From assembly GCF_002214185.1 (NCBI RefSeq), contig NZ_CP022161.1:8067486-8131485 (forward strand): DNA of 64,000 nucleotides, given 5' to 3'. Position 1 is the first letter of the stretch. Every line of letters starts with the position of its first letter. Below, in pieces: positions 34,271-42,681 of the stretch. Position numbers and translations under genes: made by a program. The DNA is from Streptomyces capitiformicae. Lineage in GTDB: Bacteria; Actinomycetota; Actinomycetes; Streptomycetales; Streptomycetaceae. The notes under the pieces are model-generated. The model was not told the DNA's origin. It saw only the letters and a list, made by a program, of their open reading frames with translations, and made no database searches.

Positions 34271-34579
34271 ATGATGACGTCAGTCGACACTGACCTGATC
34301 CGGGTTTTGGCCGACCCGCTCAGGCTCCAGATCGTGACCCTGCTCGCCAAAGAGATGCTGTGCACCACCCACCTCGTGGAGGAGACCGGTGCGAGGCAGA
34401 CCAACCTCTCCAACCATCTGAGAGTGCTGCGCGAGGCCGGGGTCGTGGAGACGGAGCCCTGCGGCCGGTTCACCTACTACCGGCTCAAGCCCGACGTCAT
34501 GGCCTCCCTCGCGGGCCGGTTCGCCGACCTGGCCGAGTCCGCTCGTACCGCCTCCGACAACAAGCGGTCCTGTCCCTGA
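34271..34579 (+). CDS. ArsR-family repressor (arsenic block)
   Basis: A 102-residue ArsR: DTDLIRVLADPLRLQIVTLL, then MLCTTHLVEETGARQTNLSN with a recognition helix QTNLSNHLRVLREAGVVE and a wing around EPCGRFTYYRL. Single cysteines at MLCT and EPCG, plus a C-terminal SCP, could bind arsenite. It is divergent from arsC and 38 bases before the aquaporin gene, so it likely controls both. Confidence 0.9.
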   Translation: MMTSVDTDLIRVLADPLRLQIVTLLAKEMLCTTHLVEETGARQTNLSNHLRVLREAGVVETEPCGRFTYYRLKPDVMASLAGRFADLAESARTASDNKRSCP

Positions 34580-34616
34580 TTCCTCGCCGCTTCCTGGCGA
34601 CTGCACCAAGGAGTTT

Positions 34617-35393
34617 TTGTTGACCGCCACACACGAGTCCGCCGCGGAGTCCGTGATGCCCGCCGCTGCCGAGCCGCAGCCCGCTCCGGGCGCCACCCCG
34701 CCCCGTAGGCCGATAACGGCCCGCGCGGCCGCCGAACTGGTCGGCACCGCGGCCCTCGTCGCGGTGGTGATCGGCTCCGGCATCCAGGCCACCGAGCTGA
34801 CGAAGGACGTCGGCGTGCAGCTGCTGGCCAACTCCCTGGCCACCGTCTTCGGCCTCGGCGTCCTGATCCTCCTGCTCGGCCCGGTCTCCGGCGCGCACTT
34901 CAACCCCGTGGTCACGCTGGCCGAATGGTGGACGGGCAGGCGTGGCGGCGCGGGCGTGACGATCCGCGAGGCGGCGGTCTACGTCCCCGCGCAGATCGTG
35001 GGAGCGATCGCGGGCGCGATACTCGCGGACGCGATGTTCGGCGAGCCGTTGGTGGAGTGGTCCACGCACGACCGGTCCGCCGGGCACCTGCTGCTCGGCG
35101 AGGTCGTCGCCACAGCCGGGCTGATCCTGCTGATCTTCGGTCTGGCCCGCACCGACCAGCTGCGGTTCGCCCCGGTGGCCGTCGCCTCGTACATCGGCGC
35201 CGCGTACTGGTTCACCTCGTCGACGTCCTTCGCGAATCCCGCAGTGACCATCGGCCGCACCTTCAGCGACACCTTCGCGGGCATCGCGCCCGGCTCGGTC
35301 GCGGGCTTCATCGGCATGCAGCTGATCGGTGCCGTGGTCGGGCTGGCGCTGGTGGCCCTCATCTTCCTGCCGGAGCGGGAAGTCGCCGAGTGA
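34617..35393 (+). CDS. Aquaporin-family channel, likely arsenite exit (AqpS-like role)
   Basis: A 258-residue MIP-family channel with six hydrophobic segments. The two NPA boxes are HFNPVVTL (NPV variant) and FANPAVTIGRTF. In Sinorhizobium meliloti an aquaglyceroporin, AqpS, replaces ArsB and lets arsenite made by ArsC leave the cell; the arsR-aquaporin-arsC arrangement here suggests the same. Starts at TTG (34617 or 34620) after AAGGAG. Substrate preference was not deduced from the selectivity filter. Confidence 0.88.
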   Translation: MLTATHESAAESVMPAAAEPQPAPGATPPRRPITARAAAELVGTAALVAVVIGSGIQATELTKDVGVQLLANSLATVFGLGVLILLLGPVSGAHFNPVVTLAEWWTGRRGGAGVTIREAAVYVPAQIVGAIAGAILADAMFGEPLVEWSTHDRSAGHLLLGEVVATAGLILLIFGLARTDQLRFAPVAVASYIGAAYWFTSSTSFANPAVTIGRTFSDTFAGIAPGSVAGFIGMQLIGAVVGLALVALIFLPEREVAE

Positions 35394-35438
35394 AGTCCGG
35401 GGGCGTCCCCCGGACGACCCACCAGGAGAAGCAGGCGG

Positions 35439-35771
35439 TCAGGCGGCCTTCGTCGCAGTGCTCAGCAGTTGGCCCATCGCCGCGAGGGCGGAGGGCTCGA
35501 CCCGGTAGTACACCCAGGTGCCGCGCCGCTCGGAGGTCAGCAGTCCGGCCTCCTTGAGCTTCTTCAGATGGTGCGAGACGGTCGGCTGGGAGACGCCGAC
35601 GTCCGAGATGTCGCACACGCACGCCTCGCCACCCTCGTGCGAGGCGACAGCGGAGAACAGCCGCAGCCGCACCGGGTCGCCCAGGGCCTTGAACATCCGC
35701 GCGGCCGTCTCGGCCTCCTCCGCGGTGAACGAGCCGGGTACGCACGCGGTGTGGATCCTGCGCCGGGGCAT
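35439..35771 (-). CDS. ArsR arsenic repressor with rebuilt N-terminus
   Basis: A 110-residue ArsR with the classical arsenite motif ACVCDISDVGVSQPTVSHHL (cysteine pair on the recognition helix side) and LTSERRGTWVYYRVEP. Native sequence begins around FTAEEAETAARMFKALGDP. The residues before it (MPRRRIHTACVPGS) are the antisense of the truncated arsO gene, so a deletion removed the original 5' end and the gene now starts, if it works, inside arsO DNA. Probably still able to fold. Confidence 0.72.
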   Translation of the reverse strand: MPRRRIHTACVPGSFTAEEAETAARMFKALGDPVRLRLFSAVASHEGGEACVCDISDVGVSQPTVSHHLKKLKEAGLLTSERRGTWVYYRVEPSALAAMGQLLSTATKAA

Positions 35772-36420
35772 CGGCGCGAACACCTTCGGCGGCGGCGAGG
35801 CCGGCCAACTCGCGGCTCGCGGAGCCCTGGGCCTGCGCGCCAAGGCCGCCGTCGAGGCCGGCCACGCCAGTGCGGTCACCGGGTTCCGTACCCAGGCCGT
35901 GGACCGCGACGGCGACCGGCTCGTACTCGCCGCCGAGGACGGCCGCCGCCTCGAGCCGGTCGACGAGATCATCGTCCTCACCGGCTTCCGCCCCGACCTG
36001 TCCTTCCTCTCCGAGGTCCGCCTCGGCCTCGACGAACGCCTCCAGGCCCCCACCGCCCTGGCCCCGCTCATCGACCCGAACGTCCACTCCTGCGGCACCG
36101 TGTACCCGCACGGCGTGGGCGAGCTCTCCCACCCCGAGCAGGATCTCTACCTGGTCGGCATGAAGTCCTACGGCCGCGCCCCCACGTTCCTCGCGATGAC
36201 CGGCTACGAGCAGGTCCGCTCCATCACCGCCGCCCTCGCCGGCGACCACGAGGCCGCCGAACGCGTCGAGCTGACCCTGCCCGAGACCGGCGTATGCGGC
36301 GGAGCGGGCCTGTACGACGACCCCGACGCCGCCCGGAGCAGTGAGGACGGAGGCTGCTGTGCGGCTCCGGCAACCCTGCAGATCGGCATCGGCGCGCCGA
36401 GCACGGCCGGCGGCTGCTGA
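35737..36420 (+). pseudogene. ArsO-type flavin monooxygenase, C-terminal half only
   Basis: From GTHAVWILRRGI onward the plus strand matches the C-terminal half of ArsO-like FAD-dependent proteins found in actinobacterial arsenic clusters: TFGGGEAGQLAARGALGL, EIIVLTGFRPDLSFLSEV, CGTVYPHGVGELSHPEQDLY, LVGMKSYGRAPTFLAMTGYE and the cysteine tail GVCGGAG...GGCCAAP...GGC. The FAD-binding N-terminus (over 200 residues) and any start are missing. The break lies exactly where arsR begins on the other strand. Confidence 0.85.
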
Positions 36421-36437
36421 CCTGTCTCACTCAGTGG

Positions 36438-37100
36438 TCAGGAGTCGCGCGGGGCGACCAGGCCGGATTCGTAGGCGAGCACCACGAGCTGCGCCCGGTC
36501 GCGCGCATGCAGCTTGGCCATGGCCCGGTTGATGTGGGTTTTCGCGGTCAGCGGGCTGATGACCAGTCGGTCCGCGATCTCGTCGTTGGACAGGCCCCGC
36601 GCGACCAGAACGACGGCCTCGCGTTCGCGGCCGGTCAGCTCTTCCAGCCCCGTGCCGGTGTGGGAGGGGAGCGGCTGGGTGACGTACCGGTTGATCAGCT
36701 TGCGGGTGATCGAGGGTGCGAGCAAGGCGTCGCCGCGCGCCGCGACGCGTACGGCGTACAGGAAGTCCTCCGGCACGATGTCCTTGACCAGGAATCCGGC
36801 AGCACCGGCGCGCAGCGCGTTGAACACGTATTCGTCGAAGCCGTAGTTGGTCAGGATGACGACGTGCACCCCGGCCAGGGCCGGGTCCGCGGCGATGCGC
36901 CGGGTCGTCTCGATGCCGTCGACGACCGGCATCTGGATGTCGACGAGCGCGACATCGGGCAGGTGCTCTCTGGCGAGCTCCAGGCCTTCGCCGCCGTCGG
37001 CGGCCTCCGCCACCACCTCGATGTCCTCCTCGAGATCGAGGAGCGCGCGGAATCCGCTGCGAATGAGCGGCTGGTCGTCGACCAGCAGGACACGGATCAT
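36438..37100 (-). CDS. NarL/LuxR-family response regulator
   Basis: A 220-residue regulator. Receiver domain: MIRVLLVDDQPLIRSGFRAL, phospho-acceptor aspartate in VALVDIQMPVVDG, T/K switch in VILTNYGFDEY and LVKDIVPEDF. LuxR DNA-binding domain: ELTGREREAVVLVARGLSND, TAKTHINRAMAKLHARDRAQ. Its start overlaps the kinase stop (ATGA). It is the partner of the histidine kinase upstream. Target genes unknown; the adjacent arsenic and DUF6223 genes are possible but unproven. Confidence 0.93.
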   Translation of the reverse strand: MIRVLLVDDQPLIRSGFRALLDLEEDIEVVAEAADGGEGLELAREHLPDVALVDIQMPVVDGIETTRRIAADPALAGVHVVILTNYGFDEYVFNALRAGAAGFLVKDIVPEDFLYAVRVAARGDALLAPSITRKLINRYVTQPLPSHTGTGLEELTGREREAVVLVARGLSNDEIADRLVISPLTAKTHINRAMAKLHARDRAQLVVLAYESGLVAPRDS

Positions 37101-38242
37101 GACGTGCGGTCCAGGGGCAGTTCGGCCTGGACGGTGAAGCCGCCTTCGCCACGCGGCTCCGCCCGCAGCCGGCCACCGAGGGCGGTGACGCGCTCGCGCA
37201 TACCCTGCAGCCCGACGCCGGGTGCCGGCGCGCTGACAGGTGTGGCCTTGCCGTCGTCGTCGACGCGTATCGCGAGGGCGTCCGGACGGCAGTCGATCCG
37301 GACCGAGGCCGTGCCGGCGTCCGCGTGGCGGGCGATGTTGGTCAGCGACTCCTGAACGATCCGGTAGACGGTCCGGCCCACCGCGGCCGGCACGTCGTGC
37401 CGCTGTCCCTCGATCGTCAGTGTCGCCTTCAGGCCGGTCCGGCTCGCTCGTTCCACCAGTTCGGGGACGTCGTCGAGCCCGCGCGGCGGGGTCGGGTCGT
37501 GGTCGCGCAGTGCCTCCAGCGTCACGCGCAGCTCCCGGGCCGCCTCACGGCCGGCCTCCTGGATGGCCAGCAGGGCCTCCGACACCTCTTCGCCCCGCCT
37601 GCGGGCCACGTGGACGGCGACCTCGGCCTGCACCTTGATGACCGAGATCTGGTGGGTCAGCGAATCGTGCAGCTCCCGTGCGATGCGCAGCCGCTCCTCA
37701 TCGGCGCGGCGCCGAGCGGTCTCCTCCCGGCTGCGCTCGGCCTCGTCCGCCCGCCGCTCAGCCTGCCGCAGCGCCTCCCCCGCCGCCCCGGCAGCGATCA
37801 ACCAGGCGATTCCGAGGGCGCCCCGGGCCTGCGCGAACGCCGCGCCCGTGTCGTGGAGGCCGGAAGCGAGAGCCGCGAGCGGGAGAGCGGCCAGCACGGC
37901 GAGGCTCGCCGCCACCGTGGCGACGCGGTGCCCCGCCCGCACGGCCGCGTACACGGCGAACAGATAGGCGACGGCGGGGACATCGAAACCGACCGCCTGG
38001 TAGCCCACCGCGCACAGCCCGGTGACGGCGAGGACGGCGATCGGAGCCCGGCGACGCGCGGCCAGCGCCAGCCCGCCGGCCGTCAGCAGCGTGTACCCGA
38101 GCACGTCCCAGTTCGCGGCGGAGTCCCAACTCGTGGCGGAACGCTGCCCGGACAGCCCCGTGACCAGCAGCGCCCCCGCCACGCCGACAACGATGACCCA
38201 GTCTCCGACACGGGCCCGGACGCCGGTCTCACCTGCACTCAT
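37097..38242 (-). CDS. Two-component sensor histidine kinase (HisKA_3 type)
   Basis: A 381-residue membrane kinase. About four to five hydrophobic segments in residues 13-155 (VIVVGVAGALLVTGL, VLGYTLLTAGGLALAA, VAYLFAVYAAVRAGH). Dimerisation and phospho-accepting region: RIARELHDSLTHQISVIKVQ, with His in ELHD. ATPase domain: TVYRIVQESLTNIARHADAG (N-box), GVGLQGMRERVTALGG. Typical DesK/NarX-like short actinobacterial kinase with an intramembrane sensor. Co-translated with the response regulator. Confidence 0.92.
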   Translation of the reverse strand: MSAGETGVRARVGDWVIVVGVAGALLVTGLSGQRSATSWDSAANWDVLGYTLLTAGGLALAARRRAPIAVLAVTGLCAVGYQAVGFDVPAVAYLFAVYAAVRAGHRVATVAASLAVLAALPLAALASGLHDTGAAFAQARGALGIAWLIAAGAAGEALRQAERRADEAERSREETARRRADEERLRIARELHDSLTHQISVIKVQAEVAVHVARRRGEEVSEALLAIQEAGREAARELRVTLEALRDHDPTPPRGLDDVPELVERASRTGLKATLTIEGQRHDVPAAVGRTVYRIVQESLTNIARHADAGTASVRIDCRPDALAIRVDDDGKATPVSAPAPGVGLQGMRERVTALGGRLRAEPRGEGGFTVQAELPLDRTS

Positions 38243-38470
38243 GCGCGCACCCTAACCGGCGGCCGCCACAGGCGAGTCCGCCTCGCGGACGAGCGGCCGG
38301 CTACCGCACCGGCGGTACCTTCGCGCCTCCTGCGGCGTTCGTGGTAGCCGGGTGAGGCGTCGGCGGCAGTGCGAAGTGTCTGCGTCGGCTGGACGACCCG
38401 GGGTGGGACCGGCGGACATGCTCAAGGGACACCCAGTCGCAGGAGTCACAGGAAGAGAAGGAGCACCTCG

Positions 38471-38905
38471 ATGTCCGTACCTCACCTGATCGCCGCCAAT
38501 GTCTACGACTTCAGCCTCGGGCGACTCGGATCCTCCACCGGCGCGCTGCTGGGGCTGGCCGGCGTGGTCATCGCCGGACTGGCGCTGGCCCGCCCCACCG
38601 GTCGTCTCGGCACTGCCAACGGATCGCTCGGGGCCAGTACTGCCATGGTGGCGGGCCTGACCAGCATGGCCCTCGGTGGGCTGGTCGCCACCACCGCCGA
38701 CGGCGGTCTCGGCACCGGCAACGGGCTGGGCGGGGCCTACGTGGCCATGCTCGTGGGACTGATCGGCACAGCCCTCGGCGGGCTCGCTCTGGCCCGTTCC
38801 CGCCGCACGGCTCACCGCGACGGATACGAGCGCACGTCCGGGGCTCAGGGGGTGTTGCGAAAGTCCCGTCGTCCGCTCGGGAGGGCGTGCCGGGCGGCGT
38901 CATGA
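38471..38905 (+). CDS. DUF6223-like membrane protein with MITE-derived C-terminus
   Basis: A 144-residue small membrane protein: FSLGRLGSSTGALLGLAGVV, RPTGRLGTANGSLGASTAMV, VATTADGGLGTGNGLGGAYV and MLVGLIGTALGGLALARSRR, three or four transmembrane helices with repeated glycine motifs, as in DUF6223. The natural end is about ARSRRTAHRDGYERTSG; the last residues (VLRKSRRPLGRACRAAS) come from an inserted MITE. ATG with AGAAGAAGG-like site. Function unknown. Confidence 0.75.
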   Translation: MSVPHLIAANVYDFSLGRLGSSTGALLGLAGVVIAGLALARPTGRLGTANGSLGASTAMVAGLTSMALGGLVATTADGGLGTGNGLGGAYVAMLVGLIGTALGGLALARSRRTAHRDGYERTSGAQGVLRKSRRPLGRACRAAS

Positions 38906-38987
38906 GGGTCCCCCCGCTCGAGCGAAGCCGAGAGTGGGGGAGCGTGCCAGGCGTCGGGCGGCAGGCGGGACTTTCGCAACACGCCCT
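38847..38987. mobile_element. MITE, about 141 bp, 22-bp terminal inverted repeats
   Basis: AGGGGGTGTTGCGAAAGTCCCG at the left end and its complement, with one mismatch, at the right end. The interior has a GC-rich imperfect hairpin (CCCCCCGCTC...GAGTGGGGGAGC). There is no transposase, so mobilisation would be in trans by an IS with the same ends. It interrupts the 3' end of the DUF6223 gene and the 3' side of the PPOX remnant. Confidence 0.82.
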
Positions 38988-39029
38988 AGGGGGTGCACAC
39001 GTCGGCGGGCCGCCTCACCACGTGCCGCG

Positions 39030-39260
39030 CGTCCCCTCAGTTCGCGTCCGGTGGTTGTCTCTGACTCGATCCGTGCGAACACCGCGTCGCGCAGGGGCAT
39101 CCAGGATGTGGGGCCGGCTTGGGACAGACGCTCGTGCTCGTCGGGATCGGCCACCACGGTGGCCCGCCCGGTGACGACCACACTCCAGCCGGACCGGGCG
39201 GCCGCATCGAACGCGTCCGCCTCGAAGGCCACGACGACGCCGTCGATGGCGTCATCAGCC
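39030..39260 (-). pseudogene. PPOX-class flavin-binding protein remnant
   Basis: The minus strand keeps the second half of a pyridoxamine-5'-phosphate-oxidase-like protein: GVVVAFEADAFDAAARSGWS, VVVTGRATVVADPDEHERLS, FARIESETTTGRELRG. The N-terminal third is gone, and the frame runs on into the MITE without a stop at the expected place. Such small PPOX proteins are frequent in the dormancy regulon. Confidence 0.72.
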
Positions 39261-39560
39261 ACTTCCGCCTCGCCCACCAGGAGGGCGGGATGGCCCGGAT
39301 GGCGGAGGTTGCCCGGGAGATCGCGAGGGTCTTCGGCCCGCACACCAGGTCGAGGAGCACGGCCTTCCCCGCGCCCGCCGGGGACTTCCCCGACCAGATC
39401 CCCGCTGGAAGCCGAGCACCGCCGCATCGAGGCGGTGCCGGCCGAGGCCGCCGACGGTGCTACCCCCGAGGAACGGGAAGCGGTCGAGGCCACCCGCGCC
39501 AAGGCAGGCAGCACCCTGTCCCGCCCGTCCGTCTGAAGGCCGCCCGCCCACCCCCGGCAG
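39261..39560. other. Degenerate sequence of unknown origin
   Basis: On the plus strand, frames read MARMAEVAREIARVFGPHTR and SPLEAEHRRIEAVPAEAADG with TPEEREAVEATRAKAG. They look like fragments of a coding gene (alternating charged helices) but I cannot assign a family. No intact gene. Confidence 0.35.
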
Positions 39561-39591
39561 GGCAGCACTCCCGCAAGTCCCGTACCCCCGC

Positions 39592-39645
39592 CTGGTGCAT
39601 CTGGTGCATCTGGTGCATCTGGTGCATCTGGTGCACCTGGTGCCC
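39592..39645 (+). repeat. 9-bp tandem repeat, six copies
   Basis: CTGGTGCAT four times exactly, then CTGGTGCAC and CTGGTGCCC, in the leader region 215 bases upstream of the GAF-PP2C phosphatase gene. Confidence 0.9.
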
Positions 39646-39860
39646 GCCCCCGTCGGCTACCTCACCCGGCCCTGCGCACAGTTCGCGAGACCTGCCCGGA
39701 TCGCAGCACCCAGCCGCGCCCAGCAGCGGCGACAGTCGATTGCTTTCCCTATCGTGGAAACAGCAGCATTCAACCGCCACCGTGTCCGCGCCGCGACCGA
39801 CCAGATCCCCTGCTGCCGTCACGGCCACGGCAGGACAGAGGGCGGCAGGAAGGCCGGACC

Positions 39861-41174
39861 ATGGAGTCGGAAGACCAGCTCCCGCTGCCGCGACATGATC
39901 CGCACCTGCACGAGGCCATCGAGCAGCTCCGTAGGCCGGCCGGCGCCCAGGCGCGGCTGGAGGGCCTGCTGGACGCGGTGCTGGCGATCAGCCGGGAGCT
40001 GGAGTTGCCCGTGGTGCTGCACCGGATCGTGAGCACCGCGATGGACCTGGTCGGCGCCCGTTACGGTGCTCTCGGCGTGCTGGACGAGCAGCGTACGGGT
40101 TTGTCGGACTTCATCGCGGTCGGGCTGACCGAACAGCAGATGGCCGCCGTGGCCGGAGCGGGGCGGCCACAGGGCCGGGGCCTGCTGGCACACCTGATCC
40201 GCCATCCCGAGCCCCTGCGGGTGGACGAGATCGCCGCCCACCCGCAGGCCGCGGGTTTCCCGCCCGGGCATCCCCCGATGCGCACCCTGCTCGGGATCGC
40301 GATCGGGGTGCGCGGCGAGATCTACGGGGATCTGTACCTGGCCGAGCGCCGCGATGGGCGGCCTTTCGACGAGCAGGACGAGGCTGTCGTGGTCGCACTG
40401 GCCGGCGCGGCCGGTGTGGCCGTGGACCACGCCCGCCTGTTCGAACGGGTCCGTGCCGGGGCCGAGCAGTTCCAGCGCCTTCTGCTGCCGTACCTGCCCA
40501 ACCTGAGCCCCTTCTCCGCGGCCGCCGTGTACCGCCCTGCCACTGCCCCCGGCCATCTGGGCGGGGACTGGTACGACGCCTTCCTGCTGCCCGATGGAGC
40601 CTGCGCGGCCGTCATCGGCGATGTCGTCGGTCACGACCTGCGGGCCGCGGCTGCCATGGCCTCCACACGCAATATGCTGCGCGCCCTGCTGTACGACCGG
40701 CGCACCCCGCCCAGCGCGGTCCTCACCCAGCTCGACCGCACCCTGCACGCCATCACCGACAACCCCGTCACCACCGCCTGCCTGGCCCGTATCGAACCGG
40801 ACGGGCGCCCCTGGACACTGCACTGGAGCACCGCAGGCCACCTGCCCCCGCTACTGGTCACTCCCGACGGGCGGGCGGTGTACCTCCATGCCGAGCCCGG
40901 CGTGCCCCTCGGCGTCGACCCCGTTCAGCCCCGCCCCGACCACACGCACCCCCTGCCCGCGGGCGCCACCGTCGTCTTCTTCACCGACGGGTTGATCGAA
41001 CACCCCCGCCAGTCCCTGGAGACCGGTCTGAAGGCCCTTGCCGTCACCGCCGCCGCCCACGTGCTACTTCCCCTGGACGCGTTCTGCACGACACTCGCCG
41101 ATCTCCACCCCAGCGACGGCCACGACGACCTGGCCATCCTCGCTCTGCGCACCCCTGCCTTGTCCGCCTTGTAG
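39861..41174 (+). CDS. GAF-domain PP2C (SpoIIE-type) protein phosphatase
   Basis: A 437-residue protein. GAF sensor at about residues 45-195 (LPVVLHRIVSTAMDLVGARY, MRTLLGIAIGVRGEIYGDLY, DEQDEAVVVALAGAAGVAVD). PP2C/SpoIIE phosphatase from about 210: LGGDWYDAFLLPDG, AAVIGDVVGHDLRAAAAM, STAGHLPPLLV, VVFFTDGLIE, DGHDDLAILAL, with metal-binding aspartates in GGDW, GDVVG, TDGL and DDLA. Such proteins dephosphorylate anti-sigma antagonists. The GAF resembles DevS-type GAF domains, and a DevS-like kinase remnant is next door on the opposite strand. Confidence 0.92.
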   Translation: MESEDQLPLPRHDPHLHEAIEQLRRPAGAQARLEGLLDAVLAISRELELPVVLHRIVSTAMDLVGARYGALGVLDEQRTGLSDFIAVGLTEQQMAAVAGAGRPQGRGLLAHLIRHPEPLRVDEIAAHPQAAGFPPGHPPMRTLLGIAIGVRGEIYGDLYLAERRDGRPFDEQDEAVVVALAGAAGVAVDHARLFERVRAGAEQFQRLLLPYLPNLSPFSAAAVYRPATAPGHLGGDWYDAFLLPDGACAAVIGDVVGHDLRAAAAMASTRNMLRALLYDRRTPPSAVLTQLDRTLHAITDNPVTTACLARIEPDGRPWTLHWSTAGHLPPLLVTPDGRAVYLHAEPGVPLGVDPVQPRPDHTHPLPAGATVVFFTDGLIEHPRQSLETGLKALAVTAAAHVLLPLDAFCTTLADLHPSDGHDDLAILALRTPALSAL

Positions 41175-41249
41175 CCGTCGACGCGGCCGCACGGCGCGGC
41201 TCGCGGGTTACGCGTCCGTCTCCAAGGGGAGGGTGCCCGGAACGCCCGC

Positions 41250-42315
41250 CGGCGCGGACGCGCTCGCGCAGCGCGTAAATCATGGTCCGCACGGTGCTGA
41301 TGGTGTCGTCGAGATCGTCGACCACACGCTGGACGCGCTCGGCCACTTGTGGCCGAGCGGCCAGTCGGCCGAGCACTGAGTTCGGCGTCAGCCCGGAGGC
41401 GAACAGCCGCTGGATGGCCGGGGTGTGCAGGTCGCGGGCGATGCGGTCGCGGTCGGTCAGGACCAGGAGATGCTCGGCCTCGCGTCGGTGCTCGGCGATC
41501 TCCAGGGCGAGTGCGGCTTGGTCGGCGAAGGCACTGATCATGGGTATGGCGGCGTCGGTGAACTCCTCGCCGCCGGGCAGGTTGGTGACCTGCAGGACTC
41601 CGCGGGCGTGCTCGCGGCCACCCAGCGGAAGCAGGAACCGAGGGCCAGTTCCACGTGGGCCGCGGAGCCACCCCCTTCCTGCGGTTCCCGGGACAGTGCG
41701 TCGCCGGTGATCCGCTCGTTGGAGTGGTAGACCTTCGCCGTCGGCGTGGTGGTGGTCAGCAACACCAGCCCGCGCACCCGATCGGCGCCCTCCCCATCGG
41801 CGGCCTCGATCACCAGCTCGTCGCCGCCCTCGAACGCCACGGCAACCGCCACAAGATCGGCCTCGGCCAGCGCCCGCACAGTGGCGGCGACCTGGTGCGG
41901 CACCTGGTCCGGGTCAGTGCCGGACAAACAGGCTCCGCGTCAGGTCACTGCTCGCCGCCTGCCACTGCTCCCTGTGGCGCGTGTCCTCGTGCAGGTGGGC
42001 GTTGTCGCTGGCCACGCCGGCTGCCGCCGCAGCACCGCCTCGTCCTCGTCGTCGAACTGGGCCCCGCCACGCTTGTCGGTCAGGTACAGGTTTCCGAAGC
42101 TCCGGTCCGCGTACGCGCACCGGAGCTCCCAGGAACGTGGTCATCGGCGGATGCCCCTGATCAGCAGTCCCAGGACAAGCGCCACCGCGGACTCGGCGAG
42201 GCGCCGCAGCACCACGTCGAGATCCGGGCCGGAGCCCGCAGCCTCTCCAGCCGCAACTGGGGTGCCGCGGGGCCGCCCCTGCGCTCTTCGGTCGGCCTCT
42301 CCGCCATTCCCGCTG
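41250..42315 (-). pseudogene. DevS/DosS-like GAF histidine kinase remnant
   Basis: Minus-strand pieces in order: MAERPTEERRGGP with RLERL (N-terminus), MTTFLGAPVRVR then, frame-shifted, GNLYLTDKRGGAQFDDEDEA (first GAF end), AGVASDNAHLHEDTRHREQW, RALAEADLVAVAVAFEGGDE and RVRGLVLLTTTTPTAKVYHS (second GAF), then FADQAALALEIAEHRREAEH and DRDRIARDLHTPAIQRLFAS (phospho-accepting region, LHD changed to LHT). At least three frameshifts and loss of the ATPase domain. In Streptomyces the homologue OsdK controls hypoxia and development genes. Confidence 0.8.
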
Positions 42316-42330
42316 CCTCCGGAGAAGGTG

Positions 42331-42681
42331 ACGTCGGCACCTCCCCAGCATGCGCCAACGGTTACGCGGGTTGAACTCCGGGAGTCCTCGCTGGTTCTCG
42401 GGAGGAATTGCCAGGACAGCAGCACGTCAGCAGCGTGTCCACAAGAGCAACTGCTCGGTGGGTGCCATAGTTCAGGGACTCCCGGATGTGACGGCCCAGC
42501 AGCGCTCGCCAGCGCTGCTGGGCCGTCACGATGCCAAGGAACACCTCGCCGGAGGTAGTGCGACGAATGGGGGGACCGGGTGTCTGCCTCCCGCGCCGGA
42601 ACCGCGCACTCTTGTGTCCGATCGTGTGCGGGCGGACGCTGTGTGAGCCCCCCGCCCAGCCGAACAACACGAGGGTGACCT
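42331..42681. other. Intergenic stretch with a strong hairpin
   Basis: About 350 bases between the kinase remnant and the cold-shock-like gene. Apart from the inverted repeat at 42488-42529, nothing recognisable; frames are short or arginine-rich. Confidence 0.4.
42488..42529. terminator. Perfect 19-bp inverted repeat
   Basis: GTGACGGCCCAGCAGCGCT and its exact complement with a four-base loop (CGCC). It could be a terminator or the relic of a transposon end. It flanks no active gene closely. Confidence 0.6.
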
